This document shows positions 47,449 through 59,923 of a stretch of DNA of 64,000 nt, piece by piece. The stretch lies in NCBI RefSeq assembly GCF_902362185.1, contig NC_044497.1, positions 55,117,826 through 55,181,825 on the forward strand. Direction: 5' to 3'. The translations under genes and the position numbers were made by a program. Position 1 is the first letter of the stretch. Each line of letters starts with the position of its first letter. The notes beneath the pieces were generated by a model. It searched no databases, was not told the DNA's origin, and saw only the letters and a program-made list of their open reading frames with translations. Source of the DNA: Chanos chanos. Lineage: Eukaryota > Chordata > Actinopteri > Gonorynchiformes > Chanidae.

Positions 47449-50400
47449 ATGAGAGCCGATGTGCCAATTCTTGTCTTGCTCGCCATCGCAGGTTTCCAAA
47501 GCGGTAAGATGAAAGCATTTTATACACAGTTTATATAGAGAGGGAGAGATATGTACATGCACATGTATTTATAGCAGTATTTTTCTTAAATTATTTTGTC
47601 TTGAGGATAAAACATGAAATTTACAACATTTTCATCTTTTGTGCTGAAACTGTATCCACTGTGGTTGAGTACATGGGTTAAGGTTAGTCTAAATAATATA
47701 GATGAATATAAACATATTTAGTGAAAAATGAAGAGTTGCCTTGGTTTGGGGCGGAGGTTACTGGTGGCCTCTGGTCGCTGATTGTTTTAACTCTAAGTTG
47801 AGAAAGAATGGCAGGTCACTGTGGATGGAGTTATCAGTAGAGGAGTGACACAGGAAGTCGTTTTTTTTTTCCAGCTACTGTTCACAGCATATTAATTATA
47901 TGTGCACGTCACTAAAATATATCATTTTTTTGCTCATTGTGTTGACCGGGTTATTCATTTAGTTTCTTTAGTTTGTTTAAAATAACTCCAATGCACACAG
48001 CATCGCATCAAGTAGTTATATTCATGCAGGAGTCTATGAATTCTTCTGTGAGTGCATGTGCATCACCAATCTTGCTTATTACTGATGTTGAAATATGTGA
48101 TAAATAATTGTAGAGAGCTTCATGTTTTCTGAGCAGACAGGAGACTGTCTTCTGGGATGCACTGACAGGACTGCTCTGTATTTTTTACTGTAATACATAA
48201 TTAATGACCCATGACTCACTGTCAAATCTCGCTGTTTTCAGTGCTTTCCGCTTCTCTGGAAACTGACGACAGTAAGGATATTTCGAGTGAGACAGGTAAA
48301 AAAAAAAAAAGGCTTTTAAATGAAGATGAAACCCGAATTGAAATTCTCTTTGTTCTGCAGATGCAATGAAAGGTCCTGACTTTCTCACTGTTTGGCTTGT
48401 TGCATCTTTTGAATATTTTATTGTGTTTTGCGTAAAATGAGGTGAGATGTAGTTAACTAACTAATGGATCTCTTTCTTTCCCCGTCACAGCTGAGGACGT
48501 GAATGATCTGCAGAAGAGAGGTACATCACACCGCTTCACTTCAGCCCCATTCATCACTACTCCACCCTCATCTTCATCTTTTCTCTTCATCACCATTCCA
48601 CCCTCATCTTCATCACACCGCTTCACTTCAGCCCCATTCATCACTATTCCACCCTCATCTTCATCATTCCTCTTCATCACCATTCCACCCTCATCTTCAT
48701 CATTCCTCTTCATCACCATTCCACCCTCATCTTCATCATTCCTCTTCATCACCATTCCACCCTCATCTTCATCACACCGCTTCACTTCAGCCCCATTCAT
48801 CACTATTCCACACTCATCTTCATCATTCCTCTTCATCACCATTCCACCCTCATCTTCATCACACCGCTTCACTTCAGCCCCGTTCATCACTACTCCACAC
48901 TCATCTTCATCATTCCTCTTCATCACCATTCCCCCCTCATCTTCATCATTCCTCTTCATCACTATTCCACCCTCATCTTCATCATTCCTCTTCATCACTA
49001 TTCCACCCTCATATTCATCATTCCTCTTCATCACCATTCCACCCTCATCTTCATCATTCCTCTTCATCACTATTCCACCCTCATCTTCATCATTACACTG
49101 GTTCTAATGGGACTGTCCAGCGTTCACAGGTTCAGCCAGTGAATCGTTTGATATTGCCGTTGAGAGCGTCAGGGAGTGCGGCAGAGCAGGTATTTGCTTT
49201 AGGGCTGAGTGTAAGAGTATACAGCTGTGCCTCTGTGCCAACCTCACACACGCTCTGTCTTTTCAGACACACGAATGTGTGGTTCACTGAACCGTCCTTA
49301 TCGCCGTCACTACTTTGAATTTGACTAAACGGTTCACCGTTCAGCGGCCGATAGCTCTGCAGTGTGAGGTGTCCATTGTCCATGTTATCCATGTTAAACA
49401 GGGTTCACCAGTCTTCTGTTTGTTCTGTGTCCTCAGATCAGATGGAGTTTGAGGCGGCACACGCAGAAGGTAAATATGAGATGAGGCAAAAGACTGGTCA
49501 TAAACTATATGCAATTCAGTGACAGAGGATCCAGGTCCACGATGCATTCACTCAGGCATCCAGTTCTCACGGGCACATACTTGTCCTTATTAGTTTCAAC
49601 TCAGCGCACCATAAATATGGCCCTGAAGACTTTCCCGAAAAGGTGACATGTTGGCATCACACTATAGTGAAGATCTTATAACAATAAGAGTTTGTGTCTG
49701 TTGATTGCAGAGGAGGAAAGTAAAGAAGAGGTTCAGTTCTTGGGTGAGAATGGTTTCAACTGATTTTTACTGATTTGTGACATTAATGATTGTGATATTA
49801 TAAAAGAGTCTATATGTTATTTTTATTCGTAGAAATATGCCAGGAGGTTGTACAGTATGTCTGACAGTATTTGATGATAATTAGTCTGACAGTTTGAAAC
49901 TGTTTGAAAAGGTGACTCATAGAGTGTCATTTCGTCACAGAGGCCGTGAAAGATGACGAATCAGAGGGTAAAGTATTACTGCAATATTTTTTTTTTTTTT
50001 AAGTATTTGAACACTTGGCTTTCAATTTCTGGGCAAAACCATTTGTGAATAAAATAAGATACAAATATAATTAAATTACATAGTAAAATAAATCAAATAA
50101 AAACTATTAAATAAATTATAAAAATGTATGAATGAAATTATATTAGTGCCGAAGCAATGTTTTTTCTTTCAATTAATGCAGAGATGGCTGTGGAGAAGGA
50201 GACAGATGGTAAGAATCATCACGGCAGATAAACTCTAACTCTATCAAGTAATTTAATGTTTCTAATCTTTTTATTACTGATCTGGATTACGTAATAATCG
50301 TTTCCCTTTGGCAGATGTCGAACGAGAGGCCGCAGAGGACAGCCTAGGTAAGGATATGTAGCCAAAAACCTATGGGGAAAAAACCCCGAAAAGCTTACAA

Positions 50401-52454
50401 GAACCACATGACGACTTGTCACATGATGCTGCGACCGTTGCATAATCCCTGTGTTTGCCTTCTACACAGAGGATGAAGAAAGCCAGGCGGAGGTGGAAGG
50501 TGAGCTCTTCTTCACTACACTCTTATTACCTCAAGAGGGCGACAGAGATCTGCAACAAATAAATGATTTCCGATTCAGATTAACGGACGAAGTCATTGAA
50601 ATTATAAAACTGAAGAATTATGAAGTTACTACAGCGTCTCACAACCCGTTTTTCTCTTAGAGGTAGAATCAGAGGAGGATTCAGATAGTGAGTATTCTTC
50701 TTCCTCTTTTTTTTTTCATTTGCGCAGTCTTAATAAAGTTTCGCCTCAGCACGATTTTCTGTAAGGCTGTGCCACGATTTTTTAAAACTGTATTTCACCA
50801 TCATTTCGTATTTTTTAAAAAAAAAAACAAAAAGAAAGAAAAAAAGACGCGGCCAGTTTTCGCAATGTTGAATGAAGATCACACTGGTCAGGAATGTATA
50901 AAGCCTTCCGCTCTCCAGTATCCTACTGAAATGAGTTGCACTGAATTAATCGGCCGAGAATAATGTGAGAAAACATTACTGCTATGTTTATGTAAAACCA
51001 ATTACATTTACCGTCCCTAATTACAGCTCTCTGGTCTTTAAGCTGCTTAGTGAATGTATTCGCTGACTTTTCTAAATTACTTGTAGCCTAATACCATCTG
51101 TTTTTGCGGTGGGTCGAAGAAATTGAGTGACAAACCTTAACTCTTAAGAAGTAAGAAATTCAATGACGGACTTCATTTTAAAGTTCGGTCTGAGAGAATA
51201 CTGTTTATCTACTGCTGTAATGTTTATAGCTGACGAGATAGAAATGCGTTGTTGTCAAGGTCACTACTTATATTTAAACGTTTTTCCCCCTCAACAGATA
51301 TGCGGTCGAAGCGAGGTAAAGAGAAAAAATTATGATTTTATGCTTGAATATTTCGATAAATAAGTGATCTTTGATAACCGGTTGAACCATTAGTTTCCTG
51401 AGATCTAATTAAATGGATATCTAGAATATTAGTACTTTGTCACGTTGTCTTGATTAATCATATTCTTTTATTGACGTCAAATCCTGAAAACAAGATTACT
51501 GTCCAATAGCCCAGTTTGTGTGAATTTTGTGTAAAAGAAAAAAAAGTGTAAATTGTAAAAATTAATCTTTTCAGAACACCAGCAGGAGGAGGAGATAAAA
51601 AACCTGGGTAAGTTTTCTCAGTTACTGAGCTGTACAAAATAAATTTAAAAAAAAAATGCTGGAGGAGGAGTCTTGTTTTGAGTAAATGTAAATAAATTTA
51701 GATAAAATGTTCTAAATCGCTGAAATATTGATAAAGTGTTCTGTCATAATTGTTCTCTCTACAGGTGAAGTCCTTGAGGACATGGTCAGAGAGGAAGGTA
51801 AATACACTGTCGTGTGTCCATCAGTGTGGATTTTAGGAGAGAGTGAACGGGGGAGGGGACGGCGACGTGATGTGTTATAAATCACAGGCATTAGGGTTGT
51901 ATCGTTTTATGAAGCACATTGCTCAATTTTTAACCGCAAAGTTATTTACAGAACTTTACGAGTCCTTCCACGTGACTCCCTCATTTTCAGACAGAGCGGG
52001 AAAAAAAAGGGGGAAAAAAAGCCCACGTATGCTGGGCTATGGTGCCGGGCTATGGCCAGCATTAATGTAACAGTTGTAACGTATTGCAATGTAACGTAAA
52101 CACTTCGGTCTCCCGTCGGTCAGGCTTTTAACGAATGACCTGGATGGGAGACGTTTGTTTATTGAATATGGGCCTCAGAGAAATTAGAGCGAAACCAGAT
52201 CTGGGGCAGCGCGGCCTACCGTTCCCCAGGTGCTTATATCCAGTTTGATTTATGCTAGCTGCATTGTCCCAGCTTATTTTTGGCCCCAGAGACACGTTGC
52301 GGGGCTACTGACTCACTGGGACAAAGGGAAGAGACACGCTGGACAAACTCCCAGTGTGTCTGTGGCATGTGACGTGAAAACCCTGACTCACGAGCTATAA
52401 GTGAACCATGTTTTTTTTCCCCCCTGACCCTGTCGACCAGGACTGGAGGAGTGA
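47449..52454 (+). CDS. Unrecognised secreted acidic protein made of 14 small exons
   Basis: Exons (nt): 47449-47503 (55), 48242-48295 (54), 48491-48520 (30), 49437-49469 (33), 49711-49743 (33), 49941-49967 (27), 50182-50208 (27), 50315-50347 (33), 50470-50499 (30), 50661-50687 (27), 51298-51315 (18), 51575-51607 (33), 51765-51797 (33), 52441-52454 (14). The sum is 447 nt, 148 residues. Each exon has an AG before it and GT after it, and every junction is phase 1. A signal peptide is plain (MRADVPILVLLAIAGFQS, cleavage probably just into exon 2). The rest is about 39 Glu and 16 Asp in 148, with no Cys, Trp or Tyr, so probably disordered and possibly calcium-binding. Dibasic sites: Leu-Gln-Lys-Arg at the end of exon 3 and Arg-Ser-Lys-Arg in exon 11. 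The last exon gives Gly-Leu-Glu-Glu-stop after a strong pyrimidine tract. I know no family for it. Other small exons may have been missed in the longer introns. Confidence 0.8.
48521..49110. repeat. 36/51-bp minisatellite filling intron 3 of the acidic gene
   Basis: Units of 36 bases containing 'ccaccctcatcttcatcatt' are mixed with 51-base units that add 'cacaccgcttcacttcagcc'. The array begins within the first bases of the intron, directly at the exon 3 donor. It creates long open frames on both strands (Ser/Pro/Phe-rich and Met/Asp/Glu-rich) that are not coding. Confidence 0.92.
51298..51315 (+). other. 18-nt micro-exon carrying a convertase-type site
   Basis: Exon 11 of the acidic gene. 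It completes an Asn codon and adds Met-Arg-Ser-Lys-Arg, then the first base of a Glu codon. It is flanked by CCCTCAACAG and GTAAAG. The R-S-K-R sequence fits the R-X-K/R-R furin rule. It is symmetric (phase 1-1), so its use or omission would not change the frame. Confidence 0.7.
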
Positions 52455-52615
52455 CCGAGTGCAGGAGAGGGATGATGGCTGATGAGGGCACAGGAAGGAG
52501 TTGATGTGTGTGTACATATTTGTTTCTAAATGTACAAACACACACACAGAGAGCTTTTCTCTGCTCTGGCAGAATGAGGGAGGGAGACAAAGCTATGGGA
52601 GAATGATCTGTGATG

Positions 52616-52621
52616 AATAAA
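52616..52621 (+). terminator. Poly(A) signal of the acidic micro-exon gene
   Basis: AATAAA 162 bases after the stop codon in 'tgatgaataaaacagaa', followed by a GT-rich segment (gtgcgtgtgtgta). It gives the gene a compact 3' UTR. Confidence 0.65.
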
Positions 52622-52833
52622 ACAGAATCCATTCTATGCTGCGTGTCAGTGTTGTACTGTGCGTGTGTGTACTCCATTCACTGCAACTACAAAAAAAAAA
52701 AAAAACAACAACAACAACAAAACAGGCTTTTATGAGTCCCTGGGTTGTCTGGTTCATTTCACAAAAACACACCAAAACAAGCAAGCAAACAGACCACACA
52801 AGAGTTCATTTCCCACAAAAAAAAAAAAACCAC

Positions 52834-52839
52834 TTTATT
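52834..52839 (-). terminator. slc20a1: Distal poly(A) signal of slc20a1
   Basis: TTTATT on the + strand, AATAAA on the - strand, about 2.8 kb past the slc20a1 stop. A second candidate lies at 55087-55092, about 550 bases past the stop, so two 3' UTR lengths are possible. The convergent acidic gene ends about 200 bases away. Confidence 0.5.
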
Positions 52840-54495
52840 TGATTATACCCCCTCCCCTCATAGTCCAGTCATTTTAGACAATAGTGTGTATGCTGGCAAC
52901 AACAACACACGCCAAGATTTTTCTTTGGTACCTAAAAAAAAAAAAAAAATTAAAAAAAACAAAACAAAACAAAAACACAACAAAACAAACAAAAGGAAAA
53001 AAAAAAACCAATTCTTAAGGCAACTACAGCAACTCTAAAGGTCTAGATGCGTTTTTTTTTTCATACGGTAGCCTGGTTACATCAGGCCAATGGAGGCTAC
53101 AGAGCAGGGATGGAGGGCGCAGGACCCTCCTCAAGGCAAGCACTCGCAGCGCATGGCTCTACCGCCCCTCCCCCCCCTTTACCCCCGACGCCCATCACTC
53201 ACCTCCCACACCTCCCTCATCCATCCGTCAGCCCTCCCTCCCCCCCTCACTACTGCTGCAGCCATTAGCAGAAAAGCCATTCTGTGTCTACATACAGTAT
53301 GCTGCACCTACGTGTACGCTGAGTTTGTGTATGTACATTCAGCAGGAGAGAAGCTTCTCACAGGTCTAAGGGCTTTTTTAAGCGATGTTGTCGTTGCCGT
53401 TCTCACGGCAGGCCGGGCTGCGGCAAAGGCTGGTAGCAGATGAACACCACACCGTCTTAAGTTAATATGCTATCAAGTTTTACAGGAAACGATAAGGTCT
53501 CGTTTTAGGTTGAGTGTTTTTTGTTTCCACCCCCCTCCTCTTCCAGCATTGATTCGCCTCATTCGTATCAGTCTTACAGGTCCGTGTTTAGCCTAGCATA
53601 GCAACATAACGGATCCAAATACTATTCCAAGGTCCCAAGTTCTCTTGAACCTACTGCATTCCAACACTTACTGTCCGAGCATGTAATCGCCAAATCAAAT
53701 GGCAAACTGAACTGTTTTCAAACCAACAGCTAATCTGGCTGGTTAGGAACCCTCGTCTAAAAAAAATAAATAAAAATGAAACGACTATGACGGCAACCGT
53801 CTCTAATTTAGCATGGACAACCGCGCTAATTTGACAGAGGAGGTTTTGTTAATCAAGTCACGCGGCTCGATGGGTTTCCAAAGAGGATGATTATATACGA
53901 CTGGCCGACGTTCAAAACTGGTCAATAACAAGCGAGAGCTAAAGTATCCTGGTAACACGTTTCCATCGGTTTTCACAACAGCGGCACGCATGCCGACTGG
54001 AAACACAAAAGAGGACCAAAGTCCAGTTATTATGGAGGCGAATTGTCCGCGGCATGCATGCAGGGACACGCCGCGTTTGAACGTACTGACCGAACGAACG
54101 CTATAACAATCTCGGCCAATCTCTGCACTAAAGCCCTTCACTTCTGTCAGCCCTGACAAAAGCTTTGGCCTTCCACCCGAATCAACTGTGCACTGGAACA
54201 GGAGGAGGCGGAAAAAAACAAAAACAAAAAATAGTTATTTGCATCAAAATGCCTGCTTCTGTGTGCGATTCGTCAGATACCTCGTGTCTGCTCTTACCAA
54301 ACACTGGACAATAGTTTGGACCAAAAAACAAAATCTTTTCAAAACACACACAAACGGGATAAATAACTGCATTTAAAAAAGAAAAAAAAAAAAACACTCT
54401 GGTGCAGAGAGAGAGAATCAAAGAGGCCTTTTACAACATAAGTTGTATGAATGAAGAGATAATTCAAGTTCCCAAAAACCAGAGTGAGGAGGGGG

Positions 54496-54527
<32 letters not shown>

Positions 54528-54777
54528 AAATGACACACACTAGTCCATTGAAATACGGCATAACTGCCCTGTGAAACTATTGGCATTGTTTTTACACCCA
54601 GTTTGGCTGAACTCAAGCTGTGTGAGCTTAGGGTGGTGTTGTGTGGTGTAAGCTGGAGCCTGATTCATAGTGTCACTTTTGGAAAAAAAAAGTCTCACTG
54701 AGTGGTCCCAGTACAACTCATGCACAGATTATGCAATGTCATATGGACTCCTCACTCTCAAGCTCATTAAGAGAGAA

Positions 54778-54869
54778 GGGGGGGGGGGGGGGGCCCTTGG
54801 AGTTAAGGCTCAGAGAACAGTGTGGGGACGGGGTTAGAAATGACGGGGGGGGGGGGGGGGGGGGGGGGG
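54778..54869. repeat. Two long poly-G runs
   Basis: G16 at 54778-54793 and G25 at 54845-54869, read as poly-C in the slc20a1 transcript. Such runs are often miscounted in assemblies. Confidence 0.9.
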
Positions 54870-55548
54870 TTGGGGGGGCAAGACTATTTTAACTGGGTAA
54901 ACTGATGAAATGTCACATTTGCAACATTCGCATTTCCTGTCTGAGTCGATGACGACACAAAACCTCTGTCCTCTATTCAAACGCTTCCCTTTCGTACTGT
55001 CTAACCGAAATGAGGAAATTTCAGAAAACCTCGTTTTAAACCTCAAACGTTGATATGCCAAGTGATTTTCAGCATACATGTGAAAATTTATTGAACATGG
55101 AAAGAGATTTTTTTTTTTCTGAAACCTAATACTGCATTGTTATTGTTCTTAACTCTTAGTAAAATTATAATAACAATAATAATAATAATAAAAAAATGGA
55201 ATAGTTTTATGTACATAATTACATATCTCAAAAAAAAACCTACTGGAGTATCAGAAAAAAAAACCAAAAACAAAATCAATCATGTTGGTGTTTTTGATTA
55301 GCTATTTACAAGATATGGTTTTTTTTTGATGGCAACACTTCGTTCTTGCCGGAGAGAGGAGAAATAAAAAACAGTGAACATACATTCCCCTCCTACGTGA
55401 CATGGTGCAGAGACAGAATGCACACAACTGTCAGTGGAGGTCAGGGTGTTCCGGTATGAAGACCCCTGCCCCCCCCCCTCACGCTCCCTTCAGGGAGGGT
55501 GATGTGGCACAGCGGGATGAGAATGGAAGCGCTTACCCCCACCCCTCT

Positions 55549-55583
55549 CTCTCTCTCTCTCTATTTCTCTCTCTCTTTCTCTC
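55549..55583. repeat. (CT)n microsatellite in slc20a1 3' UTR
   Basis: CT run with a few interruptions about 60 bases past the stop codon; GA-rich in the transcript. Confidence 0.85.
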
Positions 55584-55642
55584 GTGGGTGCATGTCGCCG
55601 TTCTTTCTCTCACACCCACGAGCCCACAGACCCGGCGGGCGA

Positions 55643-58600
55643 TCACAGGATGACATAGATGAACAGGGCCATAATGGCGGCGCTGATGAGGCCAGAGATG
55701 GGCACGGTGACGAACCAGGCCAGGAATATGTTCCTGAACAGACGCCAGTCCACAGCCTTCCTGGAACGCAGCCAGCCTACCGCTACCACCGAACCGACCT
55801 GTCATCGGAGAGAGAGAGAATCAGGAAACCGCCACACCCTGCCAGGCACATTGGCAGTCCCCCCCCCCTCCATTCATTTCAAACGGGTTCTGCGGTCAGC
55901 TGACCCGATTTGCATTCTGTGGCTTGTTTGATCGTTGCCAGCTTACCTTACAGTGAGTGGTGGAAACAGGAAGGCCGATGTTGGAAGCAACCACTACAGT
56001 CACGGCAGAGGCCAGCTCAATGCTAAAACCACTGGTTTTGGAATAAAAAAAAAAAAAATAATACTCATTGGGGTATATTTGCAAAGCGATGCTAAAGAGT
56101 GAAAAACAGTTTGTGAACTCGTGTGTGTGTGTGTGTGTGTGTTTTATATTATATACACACACACACATATATATAATATGTGAGTTAGGGAGTCCTCTGA
56201 TGTGTGTATGTTTGCGGTTAAGAGGTGGGCGGTGTCGTCTGAATACCTGGAGGGGGTGATGGGCGTGAGGTCCTTGCCCATGGTCTGAATGACCCTACGA
56301 CCCCAGACCCAGAGACCGACGCAGATGCCCACTCCTCCATACAGCAGCAGCCAGATGGGCGTGGCCGCTTTCGACGCGACCTCCCCGGTGTTGTACACCA
56401 GCCACAGCCCCACCAACGGGCCGATAGCGTTACTGCGAGGGAAGAGAGAGAGAGAGGGAAGAGTCAGGAGCGCTTTGCCTCAGACAGGACCCCTGAGAGC
56501 ATTCTTCAGCTGTTCTCAGGTCAGTGATCAGCTTTGTTATGAAAGCACGTCTCTGTTTTGCATATGCTGCAGTGCACCAAGCCGTTACTTCTGCTGAAGG
56601 CCAAAAAAAAACCAAAAAAAAAAAAAAAATTCCCTACACTCTGCACATTCCCAGTGTTGCCTCCTGTTAGTACCTCCCCCTTTGACATCATTAAAAGTTC
56701 TGTCAAGTGCAATAAGCCATTTCTGTTCTGTTCTGTTTGTTTTTTTGGTGCAAAGAACATAAGACTCAGTATTGCTCAGTGCTGCATCTTGCTTTACTGT
56801 AACGTACTGCATTCTGCTGCAAACTGGACGAGTGACTTTGCATTATCGAGTCACTCCACACAGAGACAACAAATTAAACTACGGCAATTAAGATTTCTTC
56901 GCCAAAGCCGTCGGTTCGGTCGACGAACCGTCGCGGTCCTCTCGGGCGTGACCTTTGACCCCTTGGTGACCTCACCTGACGTCGTTGCCTCCGTGAGCGA
57001 AGGAGCCGAAGCAGGCGGTGAGGATCTGGAGGAACTGGAAGAGCATGGACACCTCCGGTCGGTCCGCCTCCAGCCCGTCCTCCTCCAGGGAGCTACGGCT
57101 GCTCCCCGCGTCCTCCTCCTCCACCTCCACGGTCACCTCCCCCTCCTCCAGGCCCTCCGGGGCCCCGTGCTCGGCCACGGCGTTGCAGTAGCTGGTGTAG
57201 CTGTCCATGCGGACGCGTTTCCTCTCCTGCCCCCCGGCCTTGTCTTTGTCTCCCTCCTCCGAGGCGCGGAAGTCGCTCTCCTTGGGCTTGAAGTCTCCGT
57301 GCATGCCGATGATGGCCATGGTGTAGGAGGTGTAGCTGTTGTTTCGGCGGATGGGCCTGTCGCCCCCCTCGCCCATGCAGTCGCCCACCTTGGCCAGGTG
57401 CAGTTTGTGCAGCAGGTCTTTGTAGAGGCCTGAGTCCTTGTGCACGGTGTGGTACTGGCTGTAACCGTTACTGGGAATGTGGGTCGGCCCAGTGCTGAAC
57501 TGGACCTGGGCTGCCTTCGGACCTGGACGGAGAGACACCAACAACAAAAGGGGTTGGACTGGCTGGCATTTACAACAGGCGCCAACGTCATTAGACTAGT
57601 AAGAAAATAAAAAAGTAGGGGCTCGAACACACAAAGACACACACCGGTGCCGTTGTTGGTCTCAGAGTCCTTGGGGTCCTTTGGTTCAGTGTCGTCTAAA
57701 TCTCCGATGTTAAAGGTCACTTTGCGCTCCTCTGCGGGAGGTGTCGGCTGGGCAGGGGAGGTCAGGGCGGCGGAGGACTCCTCTGGAACAGTTTTGAGAA
57801 TGGGACAGTGCACCTCAGGCACCTCCTTCTTCTCCATGAGTGGACTCTCAGAGGGGCTGGAAGACTTCACCTCACCTGGGAGGACCAAAAGGTACAAAGG
57901 TGAGATTACAGGTACACAGCTGTCCACACACACGGACGGAAGAGGAACATGAAAGCTAGCTTTTTTTTTTTTTCTTTTAAAAGACATAATTGGACGATTG
58001 TGTTGACTGACTCAGGGACAGCACTAACGCAACAGGAAATATATTAAAACAAATGGACAACATGAGACCCAGTTCAGGACTCACAAATCAATTTTTAATG
58101 TTTGAGAGAGCACTGTCCCCATGTAACCCAGTTTAGAAACAGGATGCTGATAATACACTCATAGTCTCTATTTGAAACCTGGTATTCAGGCTCTAAATCA
58201 TTAGCCGAATACAACATTCTTTCAACTCTTCGTCCGATCGTAACTGGCCTGAGTGACAAGCTGTCCTGGTCTTCAGCCGTTTACGGGACACGAGAGATTG
58301 GTTTACCCTAAATATCCATGACGGTCAAATATGATGACGCAAGTCAAACCCCACCGTCCAGCAAAAGCCTAGAGTCGAGAGTAGTATGAAAAAGTGACCT
58401 GGTGGTCTATTTTAAAACAGGAGCCCTGTCAAAGCACCGCATAACTTGATCCTTTTGTTGAACCTTAACCCTGCCCCGCGAGGATGTGCTAACTCTCCGT
58501 CAACACCTTAAATCACCTAGAGCTATTCCAGTCCAGAAGGCAAAGCCCAATTACTGGATCACTGTGACCCAATTAGACTGCCGCTCCTCCGCAAGGGCCC

Positions 58601-59309
58601 TATGCCGCCCCAGACACATGCCGTCTGACCAGATGGGTCGACTGAAAACGCAGACTTCTCTCTCTCTCTGGCTAACGCAATGCCATCACCTCCAGTGAAT
58701 TAATGAGTGGGGCGTCTTCCAATCTGCAACACTAAGATCAGCCCCGGCATCTTTATGAAGCTGTTCCAGGACTTTAATCTAATTTTGAAGTTCTGGGTTC
58801 ATGTGACAGAGCTGTTTCTGAAAGGGTGGGTTATCTGTCTCTCTCTCTAATTCGCTCACACACACACACAGAGCTAAGGTACATGATCACATTCATACTT
58901 CTCTTGACCTCTCCAGTCTGCATAGCAATAGCAATAGCAATGAGGTTAGACTGACTAACAAGTTCAAGCTGGTTACTTTAAATTCCTGTGAATTAATTAT
59001 AATTCCTAACACAAACTCGGGTTTTAGCAGATGTTTGTGGACTTGGCTCACACCGTGTCAGACAATACAGTGTTACTCCCAAACTTTTTATGGTCTCTCA
59101 TCACAGGCAGCTCGTTCAGAGTCTGAGTAATCTGTTATCAACCTGGGGAGGAAAGGGGAAAAAAAAAAAAAAACTCTTGTTCTACTTACGTTCAATCTTC
59201 TTCTTCAGACGTGGGCAGACGATGAACCAGACGAACACAGCCGTCAAGATGGCAAAGCCAAGTGAGATAAGGATCTTGCCCCACCAGGCCAACACATCAA
59301 AGCCTAACA
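55643..59309 (-). CDS. slc20a1: Sodium-dependent phosphate transporter 1 (PiT-1), 3' part, 6 exons
   Basis: Plasma-membrane Na+/phosphate symporter. Exons in transcript order: 59190-59309, 57645-57875, 56976-57522, 56247-56432, 55947-56031, 55643-55798, about 441 codons of a protein near 680 in the family. The visible part starts at [15 protein letters not shown] (membrane segment), then [20 protein letters not shown], which opens the large cytosolic loop. Loop blocks include [33 protein letters not shown] and [10 protein letters not shown]. The second PiT signature is [19 protein letters not shown], followed by [35 protein letters not shown] and the last membrane segments ending YVIL. The first, N-terminal PiT signature and start codon are outside the window. 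[11 protein letters not shown] favours PiT-1 over PiT-2; the a/b copy is not resolved. Confidence 0.93.
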
Positions 59310-59889
59310 CTGCAGGCCCACAGATAAGAGAGAGAGACAGAGAGAAATGGAGAGATGGGGGAAGGGAAGAGAGAGAGAGAGAGAGAGATATAGATAGACA
59401 GAGAAAAAAGAGGGAAGAGGTGCATTTGAGACATGAGGCAGCTGATGCTACCGTTTCAGATCATGATGAGCATTATAAGTAGGGGGGAAAAACAAACAAA
59501 AAAAACAAAAACTCAGGGGAATCATTTAAAAGGAGCGGTTACGTTATGTTAGTACTGCCTTAAACAAACGTGGTTCAGTTCAGACTGAAGCTCCCTTGTC
59601 AATGACCAGCAAACAGCTGAAAGCACTTGGTGCAAGCTACAGAACAACTCTTACAGAGGTGAGGGCAATTGGGGAGGGGGGGGTTGGGAGTTGCTTGCAG
59701 CAGTTTAATGCCCACTGTACAAGTTCTCCAAGAACATGAGCGGTGTGGCAGCTTCTTCAAAAGCATCACGGCAAACAGCAAAGAGGCGGCGGAGCGCCAC
59801 AGGAAAGCGGGAAAAGTCCCAGGCACATCCAGAATGCAAGCATACGTACAGACACTTATGTAACAGCCTGGGGGGGGGGAGAGAGAGGG

Positions 59890-59923
<34 letters not shown>

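Larger units (their letters stand above)
52822..55642 (-). other. slc20a1: slc20a1 3' UTR
   Basis: From the slc20a1 stop to the distal poly(A) signal. Non-coding, with many A and T homopolymers and two long G runs on the + strand. No other gene is recognised. Confidence 0.55.

Noticed and set aside
48503-49318. 271-residue and 202/205-residue open frames on both strands, Ser/His/Pro-rich or Asp/Glu/Met-rich
   Set aside because: They are produced by a minisatellite whose unit lengths are multiples of three; they lie inside an intron and have no domain or splice support.
56558-57433. 291-residue open frame on the + strand
   Set aside because: Antisense to the large slc20a1 loop exon, which has clear homology on the - strand; the frame is open because of the high GC of that exon.
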